From contig NZ_JAZHFT010000027.1 of the NCBI RefSeq assembly GCF_036541425.1, positions 1-64,000 on the forward strand: 64,000 nucleotides of DNA, given 5' to 3'. The notes below the pieces were generated by a model. It made no database searches. It was not told where the DNA came from and saw only the letters and a list, made by a program, of their open reading frames with translations. The stretch's first letter is position 1. Each line of letters opens with the position of its first letter. This document shows, one piece after another, positions 42,301-51,378 of this stretch. Made by a program: the position numbers and the translations under genes. Source of the stretch: Consotaella aegiceratis (GTDB lineage Bacteria > Pseudomonadota > Alphaproteobacteria > Rhizobiales > Rhizobiaceae).

Positions 42301-43104
42301 GAGGGCCGCGGCTATTGCGTCGTCATCCGCGACATCACCCATTGGAAGCGAGTCGAGGACGACCTCGTCAAGGCGCGGCGCCAGGCCGAAGAGGCGAGCC
42401 TGCACAAGAGCCAGTTCCTCGCCAACATCTCGCACGAACTGCGCACGCCGTTGAACGCGATCATCGGCTTCGCCGACGTCATGGCATCAGAGTGTTTCGG
42501 TCCCATCGGCCATGAACGCTATCTGGAATATCTGACCGACATCAAGCGGTCGGGCCACCATGTCCTCGACCTCGTCAACGACCTGCTCGACATCTCCAAG
42601 GTCGAGGCCGGCAAGGCGGACCTGGTGTTCGAAGCGGTCTCGCTCAACGACGTGATCAGCGAGGCCTGCTCGCTGATGCAGCCTCAGGCGAATCGCGGCC
42701 GGGTGATCGTGCGCTCCAATCTGCCCTCTTCCGTGCCGCCGGTGGTCGCCGACCGCCGCTCGATGCGCCAGATCGCGCTCAACCTTCTGTCCAACGCGAT
42801 CCGCTTCACGCCGCCCGGCGGCCAGGTGGTGGCCTCGACCATCTACAATCCGAGCGGCGACGTCGTCATGCGGGTTCGCGACAGCGGTATCGGCATGACC
42901 GAGCACGAGATCGAGATCGCTCTGAAGCCGTTCCAGCAGGTCCATACCGGCCTGCGCGAACGGGGCGACGGCACCGGGCTCGGCCTGCCGTTGACCAAGA
43001 CGATGACCGAGGCGAACGAGGCGCACTTCAGCATCAAGTCCACTCCGGGAGAAGGAACGCTGGTGGAGATCGCCTTTCCGCCGCAGCGCGTCCTGGCCGA
43101 CTGA
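39301..43104 (+). CDS. multi-PAS sensor histidine kinase, PdhS-like
   Basis: A 1267-residue soluble histidine kinase. The order is: an N-terminal PAS-like segment (ALAVLSASLDSVIWANRPGARLLG), a long acidic, low-complexity region (about 230-460), a PAS domain (about 470-580, FVWQIDSEGRFRSFSPEFA), another acidic linker, two PAS domains (about 785-885, ending before 900; and about 905-1030), a dimerisation domain with SHELRTPLNAIIGFADV (His1045) and an ATPase domain with NLLSNAIRFTPPGG, DSGIGMTE and GTGLGLPL. FGPIGHERYLEYLTDIKRSG after the His box is typical of the PleC/DivJ/PdhS group of polar cell-cycle kinases. The N-terminus is unusually long and acidic. It probably phosphorylates DivK-like regulators; none is encoded nearby. 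Confidence 0.85.
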   Translation: MTGLTALGIMTRQDVRTANASGAALAVLSASLDSVIWANRPGARLLGVPVGMSDPSIPLDGTLPIARQIASSARRLREAGQARLMLRAPGMRSMKPIVADLTVLDPIEDQSGFVLFVAAELAAVDRDPQAMAWRLIEEAGLNEAAAAVLDDSGVLARTGAMSDRTLAETGDSAETFRLGEEPIAIAQDAGTTRHLARVADGMVLVWIEAEPASEAIEAAPAEETAAIDGTEPPAPPETSNEEETPAATPAAARSFSVKRKPLPSGRRTLDIGALIERWHNRRDPHPVSPTDPDMAEAEIETSSEPELPTLPLDPENGPDPVDPEPVELSDDTIESDDPHFKTDEEPSRVATRDELPLEEPAGTPSVDEQASEEPQSEVVDTDDPQRSAAGFEVEVLDADGAVVDIETDMEVADETESEIEGPSLDAEAPEEPASVEPEEAAETREAAADESPVAPARAGPFEPRFDLASVRFVWQIDSEGRFRSFSPEFAAAVGPQAADVIGRSFRDVAQVFDFDRDGEIGRLLERRDTWSGRSVFWPVQGTDRKVPVDLAALPTYARDRRFDGFRGFGIVRLSEAVHDPDAIGLLLSGEKPLPLNAEDAEPLPLDDEGEFAADAPESVEPDGPSSIFTTFSAETKPFGRRETPPDEATSAPSGTPQPDDHRRMREAILSEAEAAAFRAIGRKLGERNGHEDAETEKPWPDDARPVTADDFSASAAGDDADLRSEDTPHEATSDDANGSTEIEPAPEAPADSPDATEIDRSLPEDEPNDDTAVWLAPLRERLDQVFGSLPLAVLVQRRDHLVYANAPFLALSGYEDLDMLTEAGGLDALFAEPTEPLHDGRVALRRADGEAATVAVHLQRVSFADRACLVISFTPQPVETRSEQPPSEDLSEIDNLRREVEELQAVLNTATDGVVMLDHDGNIRGMNGAAQAIFATDPTICAGRPLSTLLAHESQRTAFDYLEMLKDDGLPAMLNDGREVTGRVAQGGFVPLFITAARLSEGRGYCVVIRDITHWKRVEDDLVKARRQAEEASLHKSQFLANISHELRTPLNAIIGFADVMASECFGPIGHERYLEYLTDIKRSGHHVLDLVNDLLDISKVEAGKADLVFEAVSLNDVISEACSLMQPQANRGRVIVRSNLPSSVPPVVADRRSMRQIALNLLSNAIRFTPPGGQVVASTIYNPSGDVVMRVRDSGIGMTEHEIEIALKPFQQVHTGLRERGDGTGLGLPLTKTMTEANEAHFSIKSTPGEGTLVEIAFPPQRVLAD

Positions 43105-43282
43105 ACGCGCCGCCGTCCGGCGGCGGGCCGACCGGCCCAGATGACGGCTTCGCTCGTTTCGCCACAGCTTGGTGCCGCCAGCGTCCCTCGCCCTGGCAGT
43201 GTTTTCGGAAGAGCGGCCCATATCCTTTTGCAACGGGTCCGAACACCCGCTAAATGATGCTTCCAAAATAAAGGGAGACGAC

Positions 43283-45142
43283 GTGCTGCAAGCCAACCGT
43301 TCGGAGCCGAACACCGCGCGGGACGGTGCCAGCCGAAACCACCGGTGGCGGCCCCATATTGGCCTTGCGGCCCTTCTGATCGTCCTCCTTTTCCTGGCCG
43401 TCGGCGGCGCGGCGACGATGATGTCGACCTTCGCGCTCAACGAGGCCGTGGCCCGTCGGGACATCCGAAGCAGCCTGGAGACATTGACCGGCCTTCCCGT
43501 CAGCATCGACGGCGAGACGTCGTTCCGGCTTCTGCCGCGCACCGTGCTGACGCTGACGAACGTGCGGATCGGCGAAGGCGTGGAGACATTGGAGGTCGAC
43601 CGGCTGCAGGCCGAATTGGATTTCTGGCAGGCGATCCGCGGCCGCACCGAAGTCTCCGAATTGATACTGGTGCGGCCCGAACTGACGTCGGCCGCCGCCT
43701 TCCTTCGCTCGGCCTCCCATGCCGGCCAGGAGCCCGCGAGCGGCATGCCGCTGTCGCAGTTCATGGATTTTCTGCTCGAACGCTTGGGTGATCTGCACAC
43801 CGTCGTCATCCGCGATGGCGCCTTTCGGCTGGCCGGCCAGACGGCGGGCTCGGGCGTCAGCAGCGCCAATATCGTGGCGACGTGGCCGAGCCGCAGCCAG
43901 TCGGCGCGCGTTTCCGGCAATTACGTGTGGAACGGACAGCCGGCAGAAATCGACGTCAGAGCGGCTTCGCCCGCCGCCATGATGCACGGCGAGACGACCC
44001 AACTGGAATTCGATCTGTCGGCTCCGCCGCTCGAAGTCGCCTTCAATGGCCAGGGGTCGCTTGGCAACGCCCTCGTCCTTCAAGGCAGCGTTGATGCCGC
44101 AACGCCGTCGCTCACGCGCGCCCTGCGTTGGGTCGGCATCTCGGCGACCAACCTGCCGGACGTCGGAGCCTTCGCGCTCGAGGGCCAGCTGGCCGCCTTC
44201 GGCCGGAAGATCAACCTTCAGGACGCCAGCGTGACGCTTGCGGGCAACCGCGGACACGGCGCCCTGGAACTGGTGATGGCAGCCGACCAGCGACCGCAGA
44301 TCGCCGGGACACTGGCGTTCGAAACCTTCGCGCTGGACGACCTGCAGCGTGCCGTCGCGCCGTTTCCGACGACGCCGATCGACTTCGACCGGCCATTGCC
44401 CATCGACTTCGTCGAGAGACTGGATCTCGATCTGCGGCTCTCGGCGGGCCGCGCGGCGATCGGGACGGTTCCGATCAGCGATCTCGCCACCACGATCAAG
44501 ATGAAGAACGGCATCGCCACCTTCGACATCGGAGACGTCGGGCTTCTGGACGGGCGCGCTCAAGCGAGGGTGACCGTCGACGTCACCAAGGCCAGGCCGG
44601 AGGCCCACGGAACCGCGACTCTGGACGATGTCGACGCCGCTGCCCTGCTCGATTTGAGCGGCCTCTCCAGCGTCGGCATCGTCGGGCGATGCGACATCGA
44701 CGCCGACCTGTCGACGATCGTGACGAACTGGGCCACGATCCTGCGGCGCACGCGGCTGGACATGACGCTCCGGTCGAACGGCGGGCAGGTTCAGGGCATC
44801 GACCCGGACCTGTTTCTCCAGCCCGGCGAGCGGCCCTTCGCCGCGGTCCGCTCCAGGACCGTCCCGTTCGAGCGGCTGTCGGTGAAGCTGCTGACTCGCG
44901 GCCCGGAAATCCGCCTGGATGCCATCGACGTCGCGATGCCAGGGGGAACGCTCGAAGCCAACGGCTCGCTGGGCGCCACGTCGCGAGCCGTCGACATTTC
45001 CGGCCTGTTCCGGCCGACGATCGACGAGGCGCAAAATACCGCCGGCCTTCCCGGACGCGGCCGCCCTGTCGCCTTCCGCCTGGCCGGAGAATGGCCCAAT
45101 CCGACGATCACCAGTCGAGCGACCACGGGTCCGGGGCTTTGA
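43283..45142 (+). CDS. AsmA family protein
   Basis: A 619-residue envelope protein, N-terminally anchored (HIGLAALLIVLLFLAVGG, residues about 25-42), with a long periplasmic beta-rich part. The start of the AsmA domain is seen in DIRSSLETLTGLPVSIDGETSFRLLPRTVLTLTNVRIG. Relatives form bridge-like lipid transporters between membranes; that function is inferred. I chose GTG at 43283 because AAGGGAG lies six bases ahead; the frame is open upstream. It is 178 bases after the kinase gene, and convergent with the LpxO-like gene. Confidence 0.8.
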   Translation: MLQANRSEPNTARDGASRNHRWRPHIGLAALLIVLLFLAVGGAATMMSTFALNEAVARRDIRSSLETLTGLPVSIDGETSFRLLPRTVLTLTNVRIGEGVETLEVDRLQAELDFWQAIRGRTEVSELILVRPELTSAAAFLRSASHAGQEPASGMPLSQFMDFLLERLGDLHTVVIRDGAFRLAGQTAGSGVSSANIVATWPSRSQSARVSGNYVWNGQPAEIDVRAASPAAMMHGETTQLEFDLSAPPLEVAFNGQGSLGNALVLQGSVDAATPSLTRALRWVGISATNLPDVGAFALEGQLAAFGRKINLQDASVTLAGNRGHGALELVMAADQRPQIAGTLAFETFALDDLQRAVAPFPTTPIDFDRPLPIDFVERLDLDLRLSAGRAAIGTVPISDLATTIKMKNGIATFDIGDVGLLDGRAQARVTVDVTKARPEAHGTATLDDVDAAALLDLSGLSSVGIVGRCDIDADLSTIVTNWATILRRTRLDMTLRSNGGQVQGIDPDLFLQPGERPFAAVRSRTVPFERLSVKLLTRGPEIRLDAIDVAMPGGTLEANGSLGATSRAVDISGLFRPTIDEAQNTAGLPGRGRPVAFRLAGEWPNPTITSRATTGPGL

Positions 45143-45145
45143 CGG

Positions 45146-45215
45146 CCTCGGGATAAAGCCGCCGCCGTTACAAACCATCGGCGGCCGTCGTTCAACGGCG
45201 GCCGCGACCCCGAGG
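45146..45215. terminator. complex hairpin between convergent genes
   Basis: The 84-base gap between the AsmA and LpxO-like stops can fold into a branched structure: CCTCGGG at 45146-45152 pairs with CCCGAGG at 45209-45215, enclosing the inner dyads CCGCCG/CGGCGG and CGGCCGTCG/CGGCGGCCG. It probably serves as a terminator for one or both genes. No T tract is evident. Confidence 0.45.
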
Positions 45216-45226
45216 TCTGTACGGGT

Positions 45227-46018
45227 TCAGCGGTGTTTCTGGCCCTCGCCGTAAAACATCTTCTCCCACTTCTTGTGGGCCTTGTAGCCTTCGCGGATGA
45301 ACGGGGTGAACACGGCCATGTTGAGCACCGCCTTGTTGGTGACGCTCGCCGGAAACTTCGTCGGCTTCTCGAAGTCGACGAACAGCACCACCCGCACCTT
45401 GTCGGAGTGGTTCCAGGCCTCGTGCTCATAGGCGTCGTCGAAGATCAGCGCCTTGCCTTCCTCCCAATGGCAGACCTGATCCTTCACGCGGATGCCGATC
45501 TTGTCCGGCTCGTCCGGCACGATGAGGCCGAGATGGAACCGCAGCACGCCGTTATAGGGCCCGCGATGCGGCGGCAGGTGCTTGCCGGGCTCGAAGATCG
45601 AAAACATCGCCGACTTCAGGCCGGGAATCTTCTGCAGGATGCGCCAGGTCTCGGGACACTGCCTGATGGCCTCCTCCGACTTGATGCCGTATCCGCAGAG
45701 AAAGAAGGTCTTCCAGTTGTTGTCGGAAGAGATCGAGCGGACCTCCGAGGAGATCTCGTGGAAGGCCGGCAGATCGCCCTTGCGCACCAGAATCTTGTCC
45801 AGCTCGGCGCGGATCAGCTTCCATTCCGCTTCCACGTCGCGCGCCCAGGGAAAGGCGTCGGTCGGAAAGACCGGCGGATTGCCGACCGAGGAGTATTTGA
45901 GATTGAGACCCTCGGCGCCGTCGACGATTTTTTGCACCATTCGCGCGGCCATGCCCTGGCGCGTCATGGTGTCTTCGAGGCCTTGGGTCTTCAATTGCTG
46001 CTGAGGGACGTCTGGCAT
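45227..46018 (-). CDS. aspartyl/asparaginyl beta-hydroxylase family protein (LpxO-like)
   Basis: A 2-oxoglutarate/Fe(II) oxygenase of the Asp/Asn hydroxylase family. The catalytic core lies at PGKHLPPHRGPYNGVLRFHLGLIVP (metal His and substrate-binding region) and DDAYEHEAWNHSDKVRVVLFVDF (second metal His and 2-oxoglutarate-binding Arg). Related bacterial enzymes (LpxO) hydroxylate lipid A acyl chains; others act on peptides. The 263-residue length fits. ATG at 46018 chosen; an upstream frame is open. It lies between the AsmA gene and the glyoxylate regulator and is probably independent. Confidence 0.83.
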   Translation of the reverse strand: MPDVPQQQLKTQGLEDTMTRQGMAARMVQKIVDGAEGLNLKYSSVGNPPVFPTDAFPWARDVEAEWKLIRAELDKILVRKGDLPAFHEISSEVRSISSDNNWKTFFLCGYGIKSEEAIRQCPETWRILQKIPGLKSAMFSIFEPGKHLPPHRGPYNGVLRFHLGLIVPDEPDKIGIRVKDQVCHWEEGKALIFDDAYEHEAWNHSDKVRVVLFVDFEKPTKFPASVTNKAVLNMAVFTPFIREGYKAHKKWEKMFYGEGQKHR

Positions 46019-46116
46019 TTGAGGCAACTCCTTCCAACGCATGCGACGCAGCCGCCGGCCGGCCGGCACAATGCGACCGGCGGCACGACGCGGCGAACTA
46101 CAAGAGGAGATAGGCC

Positions 46117-47541
46117 TCAGCGCTGGAAATCGAAGGAGGAAAGTCCTGTCACCATATCGTCAAGTCCGAGCGGCCGGGTCATCGGCGGCGCGGCGCGCGC
46201 CAGGCAGGCCTGGCGTTCGCAAAACTGACACGCCCGGCCGATTTCGGTGGCCGGCGCCGACTCGCCCAAATGGCGACCGTAGATCGTCCGATCCCTGAAA
46301 TCGACGTCGCAGCCGAGCAGCACCGCGGTTCGCCGCACCCGCTGGTCGAAGCCGGCCTGCAGGCCTTCCAGGGTCCGCGCGATCGTGAGAAACCGCGCGC
46401 CGTTCGGCATTTCGACGGTCTCCACCAGGGTCTGCCCCGGCTGAGCGAACGCGGCATAGACGGCGAGTTTCGGGCAATCGCCGCCGAAGCGGTCGGTCGG
46501 GAAGCCGCGGGCTCCCGCGCGCCGGAACCGGTTTCCGGCAATATCGACCTCCAGCATGAAGAACGGCACGCCGGGGGCGCTCTGACGTTGCAGCGTCGTC
46601 AGCCGATTGACCACATGCTCGAACGAAACCTGGAAACGGCTGGCCAGCGCTTCCACGTCGTAGGCCGTCCGCTCGGCCGCCGCCTGGAAGGCCGCATACG
46701 GCATCATCAGCGCATGCGCCGCGTATCGCGAAAGCTCGAAGCGAGCCAGCCGATTGGCTTCGGCGCTGGAAAAGCCGAACGTGTCCACCTCGGCGGCGAC
46801 CACGGGACCGAACTCCAGCAGCACCGCCTCGATGGCGATCTCGCGCAGCCGGTCCGCCGCCGTCAACCGCTCCGACAGGAACAGGCGCCGCGAATGGCGG
46901 TCGTAGCGCCGCCGCCAGTTCGGCATGATGTCGACGGGCAGGACCCGCACGGCGATGTCATGCCGGCTCCGGAGCCAGGCCCTGAGCGCCCCGACCAGAT
47001 CGTCGCCGGGCGACAGGCTCTCGTGAAACGCTTCGGCTGCGGTCTCGATCGCAGCATGATAGTTGGGACGCGTCTCGAGGGCGTCGCGCACCTCGTCGAA
47101 GGGCAGCCGTGCGCCGACGCTCCACGCTTCGTGCCCCTTGCGGGCAAGCAGCTCGGACAGATCGCTCAGCCGATCGAGCGCTTCGCGATAGGCGCGGTGA
47201 AGCTTGACGAAGCCGGCAGCCGCGTTCGGCGCAGCTGCGGCGATCTCCAGAAGTTCCTGATCGCCCGGCAGTTCATCGACCAGCAGCGGATCCGCGAAGA
47301 CCTCGCGCAGCGCGTTCGCTGAACCGATCTGCTCCTGGGCCTGCAGCTCGCTCGGATCGATCCGGAAGACTTCGGCGAGCTTCAGGATGAGCTGGACGGT
47401 CAGCGGACGCTGGTTGCGCTCGATGAGATTGAGATAGGACGGTGAGATGCCGAGCGCCTCGGCCATCGCGGTCTGGGTCAGGCCTTGGGCATTGCGAATC
47501 CGCCGCATGCGCGGCCCGGCGAAGATCTTGTTCTCGGCCAT
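46117..47541 (-). CDS. XRE family short-chain fatty acyl/glyoxylate regulator (ScpR/RamB-like)
   Basis: A 474-residue transcription factor. An XRE-type HTH occupies residues about 8-62 (MRRIRNAQGLTQTAMAEALGISPSYLNLIERNQRPL), followed by a long sensor region with an ImmA/IrrE-like part whose HExxH site is not conserved (RFELSRYAAHALMMPY), and a C-terminal Cys motif CQFCERQACLARAAPP of the ScpR group. Relatives control acetate, propionate and glyoxylate-shunt genes in response to acyl-CoA. It is divergent from aceA, with a palindrome in between, the expected layout for a direct regulator. Confidence 0.88.
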   Translation of the reverse strand: MAENKIFAGPRMRRIRNAQGLTQTAMAEALGISPSYLNLIERNQRPLTVQLILKLAEVFRIDPSELQAQEQIGSANALREVFADPLLVDELPGDQELLEIAAAAPNAAAGFVKLHRAYREALDRLSDLSELLARKGHEAWSVGARLPFDEVRDALETRPNYHAAIETAAEAFHESLSPGDDLVGALRAWLRSRHDIAVRVLPVDIMPNWRRRYDRHSRRLFLSERLTAADRLREIAIEAVLLEFGPVVAAEVDTFGFSSAEANRLARFELSRYAAHALMMPYAAFQAAAERTAYDVEALASRFQVSFEHVVNRLTTLQRQSAPGVPFFMLEVDIAGNRFRRAGARGFPTDRFGGDCPKLAVYAAFAQPGQTLVETVEMPNGARFLTIARTLEGLQAGFDQRVRRTAVLLGCDVDFRDRTIYGRHLGESAPATEIGRACQFCERQACLARAAPPMTRPLGLDDMVTGLSSFDFQR

Positions 47542-48121
47542 GATCTTCGCCGGCTAGATCGGCGCGCGACGAGGCGCGCCGTCAACAACGAAGGATCGGC
47601 CGGATCGCCTTAGGCGCGAGCTGCCAGTTGATCGCGCGCGGCGCGGCGTGCACAAGCCGGCCCGGGACCCCGCATGTAGTGGCTCTCTGGATGATATGTA
47701 TTCCAGATTATACGCCGAACTATTTTTGCGATCGTCGCCGAGATCATTGCTCTTCTCTCCAAAACCATCTCGGTCATTAAAGGTCAACTTGCTGGTTCGA
47801 CCCTGGATACTGTCAGAGAAAAGTTGAAAAAGCGTCGACGGCGATCGGTAAAAGTTTAACATGCGCGGACCTCCCATGGGCCGAAGCCCCACAAACCGCG
47901 GTTCAAGATGCGCTGTAAATTTTACAACCTTTACAGTTTGACATTTCACCGCAGTAAAAGCTGCGACAATTTGACCCGAAATCCAGCGTCATTTTGGGGC
48001 TTCTCTCTTCACGAAACAAGCCGCACCCGCCAAGTTCACGGTCAGGAAATCCGGCGCAAGTCTTTTTGACGGAATGGATTTTTTCGTGACCGCGCCGGAT
48101 CGGATCGAAGAGGAGGCGACA
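47542..48121. other. 580-bp regulatory gap between the regulator and aceA
   Basis: This gap is the largest non-coding stretch in the right half and is AT-rich compared with flanking genes. It contains a short-frame antisense stretch that does not look like a gene, the palindrome listed separately, and several A/T-rich tracts suited to divergent promoters. The aceA leader ends with GAGGAGG just before the ATG. Nothing else was recognised. Confidence 0.6.
47914..47935. promoter_or_regulatory. palindrome TGTAAA-T-TTTACA plus third half-site, candidate operator of the glyoxylate regulator
   Basis: TGTAAATTTTACA at 47914-47926 is a perfect 13-bp palindrome with a central T, and a third half-site TTTACA follows at 47930-47935. 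It lies in the regulator/aceA intergenic gap, about 190 bases from the aceA start. This is a clear dyad for a dimeric HTH protein and the best local candidate for binding by the adjacent XRE-type regulator. Which promoter it controls is unknown. Confidence 0.55.
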
Positions 48122-49444
<1,323 letters not shown>

Positions 49445-49484
49445 GCCGCGAACGGCACAACCAACCCGACGGGAGGAAAATGAC

Positions 49485-49736
49485 ATGAGCGACACGATCG
49501 AAGCCAAGCGCCCCACCACACGCGTCAAGGAACGGGCGGAAGAACAGACCACGATGATGGACGAAGCGCAGCAGGCCGCCGTCCGGCGCCTGGCCAACGA
49601 CCTGCACCGCCTCAATCTCTCGGTGATCGCCGCCGTCGAGGCCGGCGTTTCCGTGGAGCTGGTCCGCTCCTCGCGCCACCACTGCGGCAATGGCAACTGG
49701 GGCGATCTGATGATCCCCCTGGTCGTCAAGCTCTAG
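49485..49736 (+). CDS. small conserved protein downstream of aceA
   Basis: An 83-residue protein of unknown function. The middle is a helix (EAQQAAVRRLANDLHRLNLSVIAAVEAG) and the end, VELVRSSRHHCGNGNWGDLMIPLVVKL, contains a conserved-looking CGNGNWGD. It follows aceA by 40 bases with GGGAGG before the ATG, so it belongs to the same transcript and is closed by the strong terminator at 49788-49824. Small genes in this place occur in other Rhizobiales, but I know no function. Confidence 0.75.
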   Translation: MSDTIEAKRPTTRVKERAEEQTTMMDEAQQAAVRRLANDLHRLNLSVIAAVEAGVSVELVRSSRHHCGNGNWGDLMIPLVVKL

Positions 49737-49787
49737 CCCATCGCCGCCGTTCGATCGGGAGGATCGGACGACCACCGGCGACAGGTA

Positions 49788-49824
49788 AAAAGGGCCCGAG
49801 CGCTCTCCGCGCTCGGGCCCTTTT
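49788..49824 (+). terminator. strong terminator of the aceA transcript
   Basis: AAAAGGGCCCGAGCGC at 49788-49803 and GCGCTCGGGCCCTTTT at 49809-49824 form a perfect 16-bp stem with a 5-base loop. A-tract and T-tract flank both sides, so it can act on either strand. It lies 51 bases after the small conserved gene and is the best intrinsic terminator in the window. Confidence 0.92.
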
Positions 49825-49896
49825 CTTTGGCGGCGCTTTTCCGGCCACGATTGCCGCCTATCATTTCTCGGCGCAACGCAATGTCGACATGATCCC

Positions 49897-51378
49897 ATGA
49901 CCGATCACAGCAAGTCGCGCCCGACAGGCAGGTCCATTCCGGCGCAAGCGGAAAACGGCGACCAGCCGGCGCGCCCGCCGACGGAGGGTGGCGGGCGGCG
50001 GGCCTTCCTGGAGTCCAGCCGCGGCGTGTCCTCCATGCGCGAGGCGGCGGCCTGGCTCGCCCATCGCGGCATCGAGGACATCGAGTGCATCACGCCCGAT
50101 CTCGCCGGCGTCCCGCGCGGCAAGATGATGCCCGCTAAGAAATTCACCGGCGAGACCTCGCTGGCGCTGCCCTCTTCCCTGTTCCTGCATACGATCTCGG
50201 GCGAGTATCCGGCCGAGAGCGGCGATTTCCGCTATTCGCCCAATGACGGCGACTACAAGCTCGTCCCCGATCTCTCGACGCTCTCGGCCGTGCCGTGGGA
50301 AAGCGATCCGACCGCACAGGTGATTTGCGATCTCGTCGACACCGCCGGCGATGCCGTGGCCTATACGCCGCGCAACGTGCTGAAACGGGTGATCGCGCAC
50401 TATACCGAGCGCGGCTGGGAGCCCATCGTGGCGCCGGAGATCGAGTTCTATCTCGTCTCGCGCAATGTCGATCCCGATTATCCCCTGACGCCGCCGACCG
50501 GCCGCTCGGGCCGCCAGATCCAGGGCGGACAGTCCTATTCCATCAGTGGCGTCAACGAATTCGACGAGCTGATCGACGACATCTACGACTTTTCCAACGC
50601 GCAAGGGCTGGAGATCGATACGCTGATCCACGAGGAGGGGGCGGCCCAGCTCGAGATCAATCTGCGCCACGGCAACCCGCTCGAACTGGCCGACCAGGTC
50701 TTCATGTTCAAGCGCACCATCCGCGAGGCGGCGCTGAAGCACGGCATCTACGCCACCTTCATGGCCAAGCCGATCCAGGGCCAGCCCGGTTCGGCGCTGC
50801 ACATCCACCAATCGGTGCTCGACTGCCATTCCGGCGCCAACATCTTCTCCAACGCCGACGGTTCGCCCTCGCCGCTGTTCACCCATTTCCTCGGCGGCAT
50901 GCAGCGCTACGTGCCCTGCGCCTTGGTGATGATGGCGCCCTACGTCAATTCCTATCGGCGCCTGACCTTCGGCATGGCCGCGCCGGTCAACACGGCTTGG
51001 GGTTTTGACAATCGGACCACCGCCTTTCGCGTACCGATCGCCGACGCCGCCGGCCGTCGCGTGGAAAACCGCCTGCCGTCGTCCGACGCCAACCCCTATC
51101 TGGCGCTCGCCGCGTCGCTCGCCTGCGGCTATCTCGGCATGGTGGGTGGCCTCGAACCGGACGAGCCGACCGATCAGGCCTGCAACGAGGACGGCCAGAT
51201 CTCGCTGCCGCGCGGGCTTCTCGAAGCGGTGGCGGCGTTCGAGAGCGAAGCCGCGTTCGGCGAACTATTCTCGCGCGCCTTCGTCGCCACCTATGCCGGC
51301 ATCAAGCGCGGCGAGTTCGAGACCTTCATGCAGGTGATCAGCCCCTGGGAGCGCGAATTCCTGCTGCTCAATGTCTGA
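49897..51378 (+). CDS. glutamine synthetase family protein (gamma-glutamylputrescine synthetase-like)
   Basis: An enzyme of the GS superfamily with the catalytic segments VAPEIEFYL, HEEGAAQLEINLRHGNPLELADQ, GSALHIHQSVLD and NRTTAFRVP, plus ENRLPSSDANPYLALAASLACG. This form acts on polyamines or amines rather than ammonia, as in PuuA. The stop overlaps the start of a PuuB-like oxidase by eight bases, supporting polyamine catabolism. At 493 residues the N-terminus (first 45) is longer than the family and rich in Arg/Pro; an internal ATG near residue 47 (MREAAAWL) could be the true start. Confidence 0.85.
   Translation: MTDHSKSRPTGRSIPAQAENGDQPARPPTEGGGRRAFLESSRGVSSMREAAAWLAHRGIEDIECITPDLAGVPRGKMMPAKKFTGETSLALPSSLFLHTISGEYPAESGDFRYSPNDGDYKLVPDLSTLSAVPWESDPTAQVICDLVDTAGDAVAYTPRNVLKRVIAHYTERGWEPIVAPEIEFYLVSRNVDPDYPLTPPTGRSGRQIQGGQSYSISGVNEFDELIDDIYDFSNAQGLEIDTLIHEEGAAQLEINLRHGNPLELADQVFMFKRTIREAALKHGIYATFMAKPIQGQPGSALHIHQSVLDCHSGANIFSNADGSPSPLFTHFLGGMQRYVPCALVMMAPYVNSYRRLTFGMAAPVNTAWGFDNRTTAFRVPIADAAGRRVENRLPSSDANPYLALAASLACGYLGMVGGLEPDEPTDQACNEDGQISLPRGLLEAVAAFESEAAFGELFSRAFVATYAGIKRGEFETFMQVISPWEREFLLLNV

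Noticed and set aside
47554..47949. 131-codon minus-strand frame in the regulator/aceA gap
   Set aside because: It spans the AT-rich regulatory region and the palindrome, lacks a ribosome binding site and has no conserved-looking pattern.
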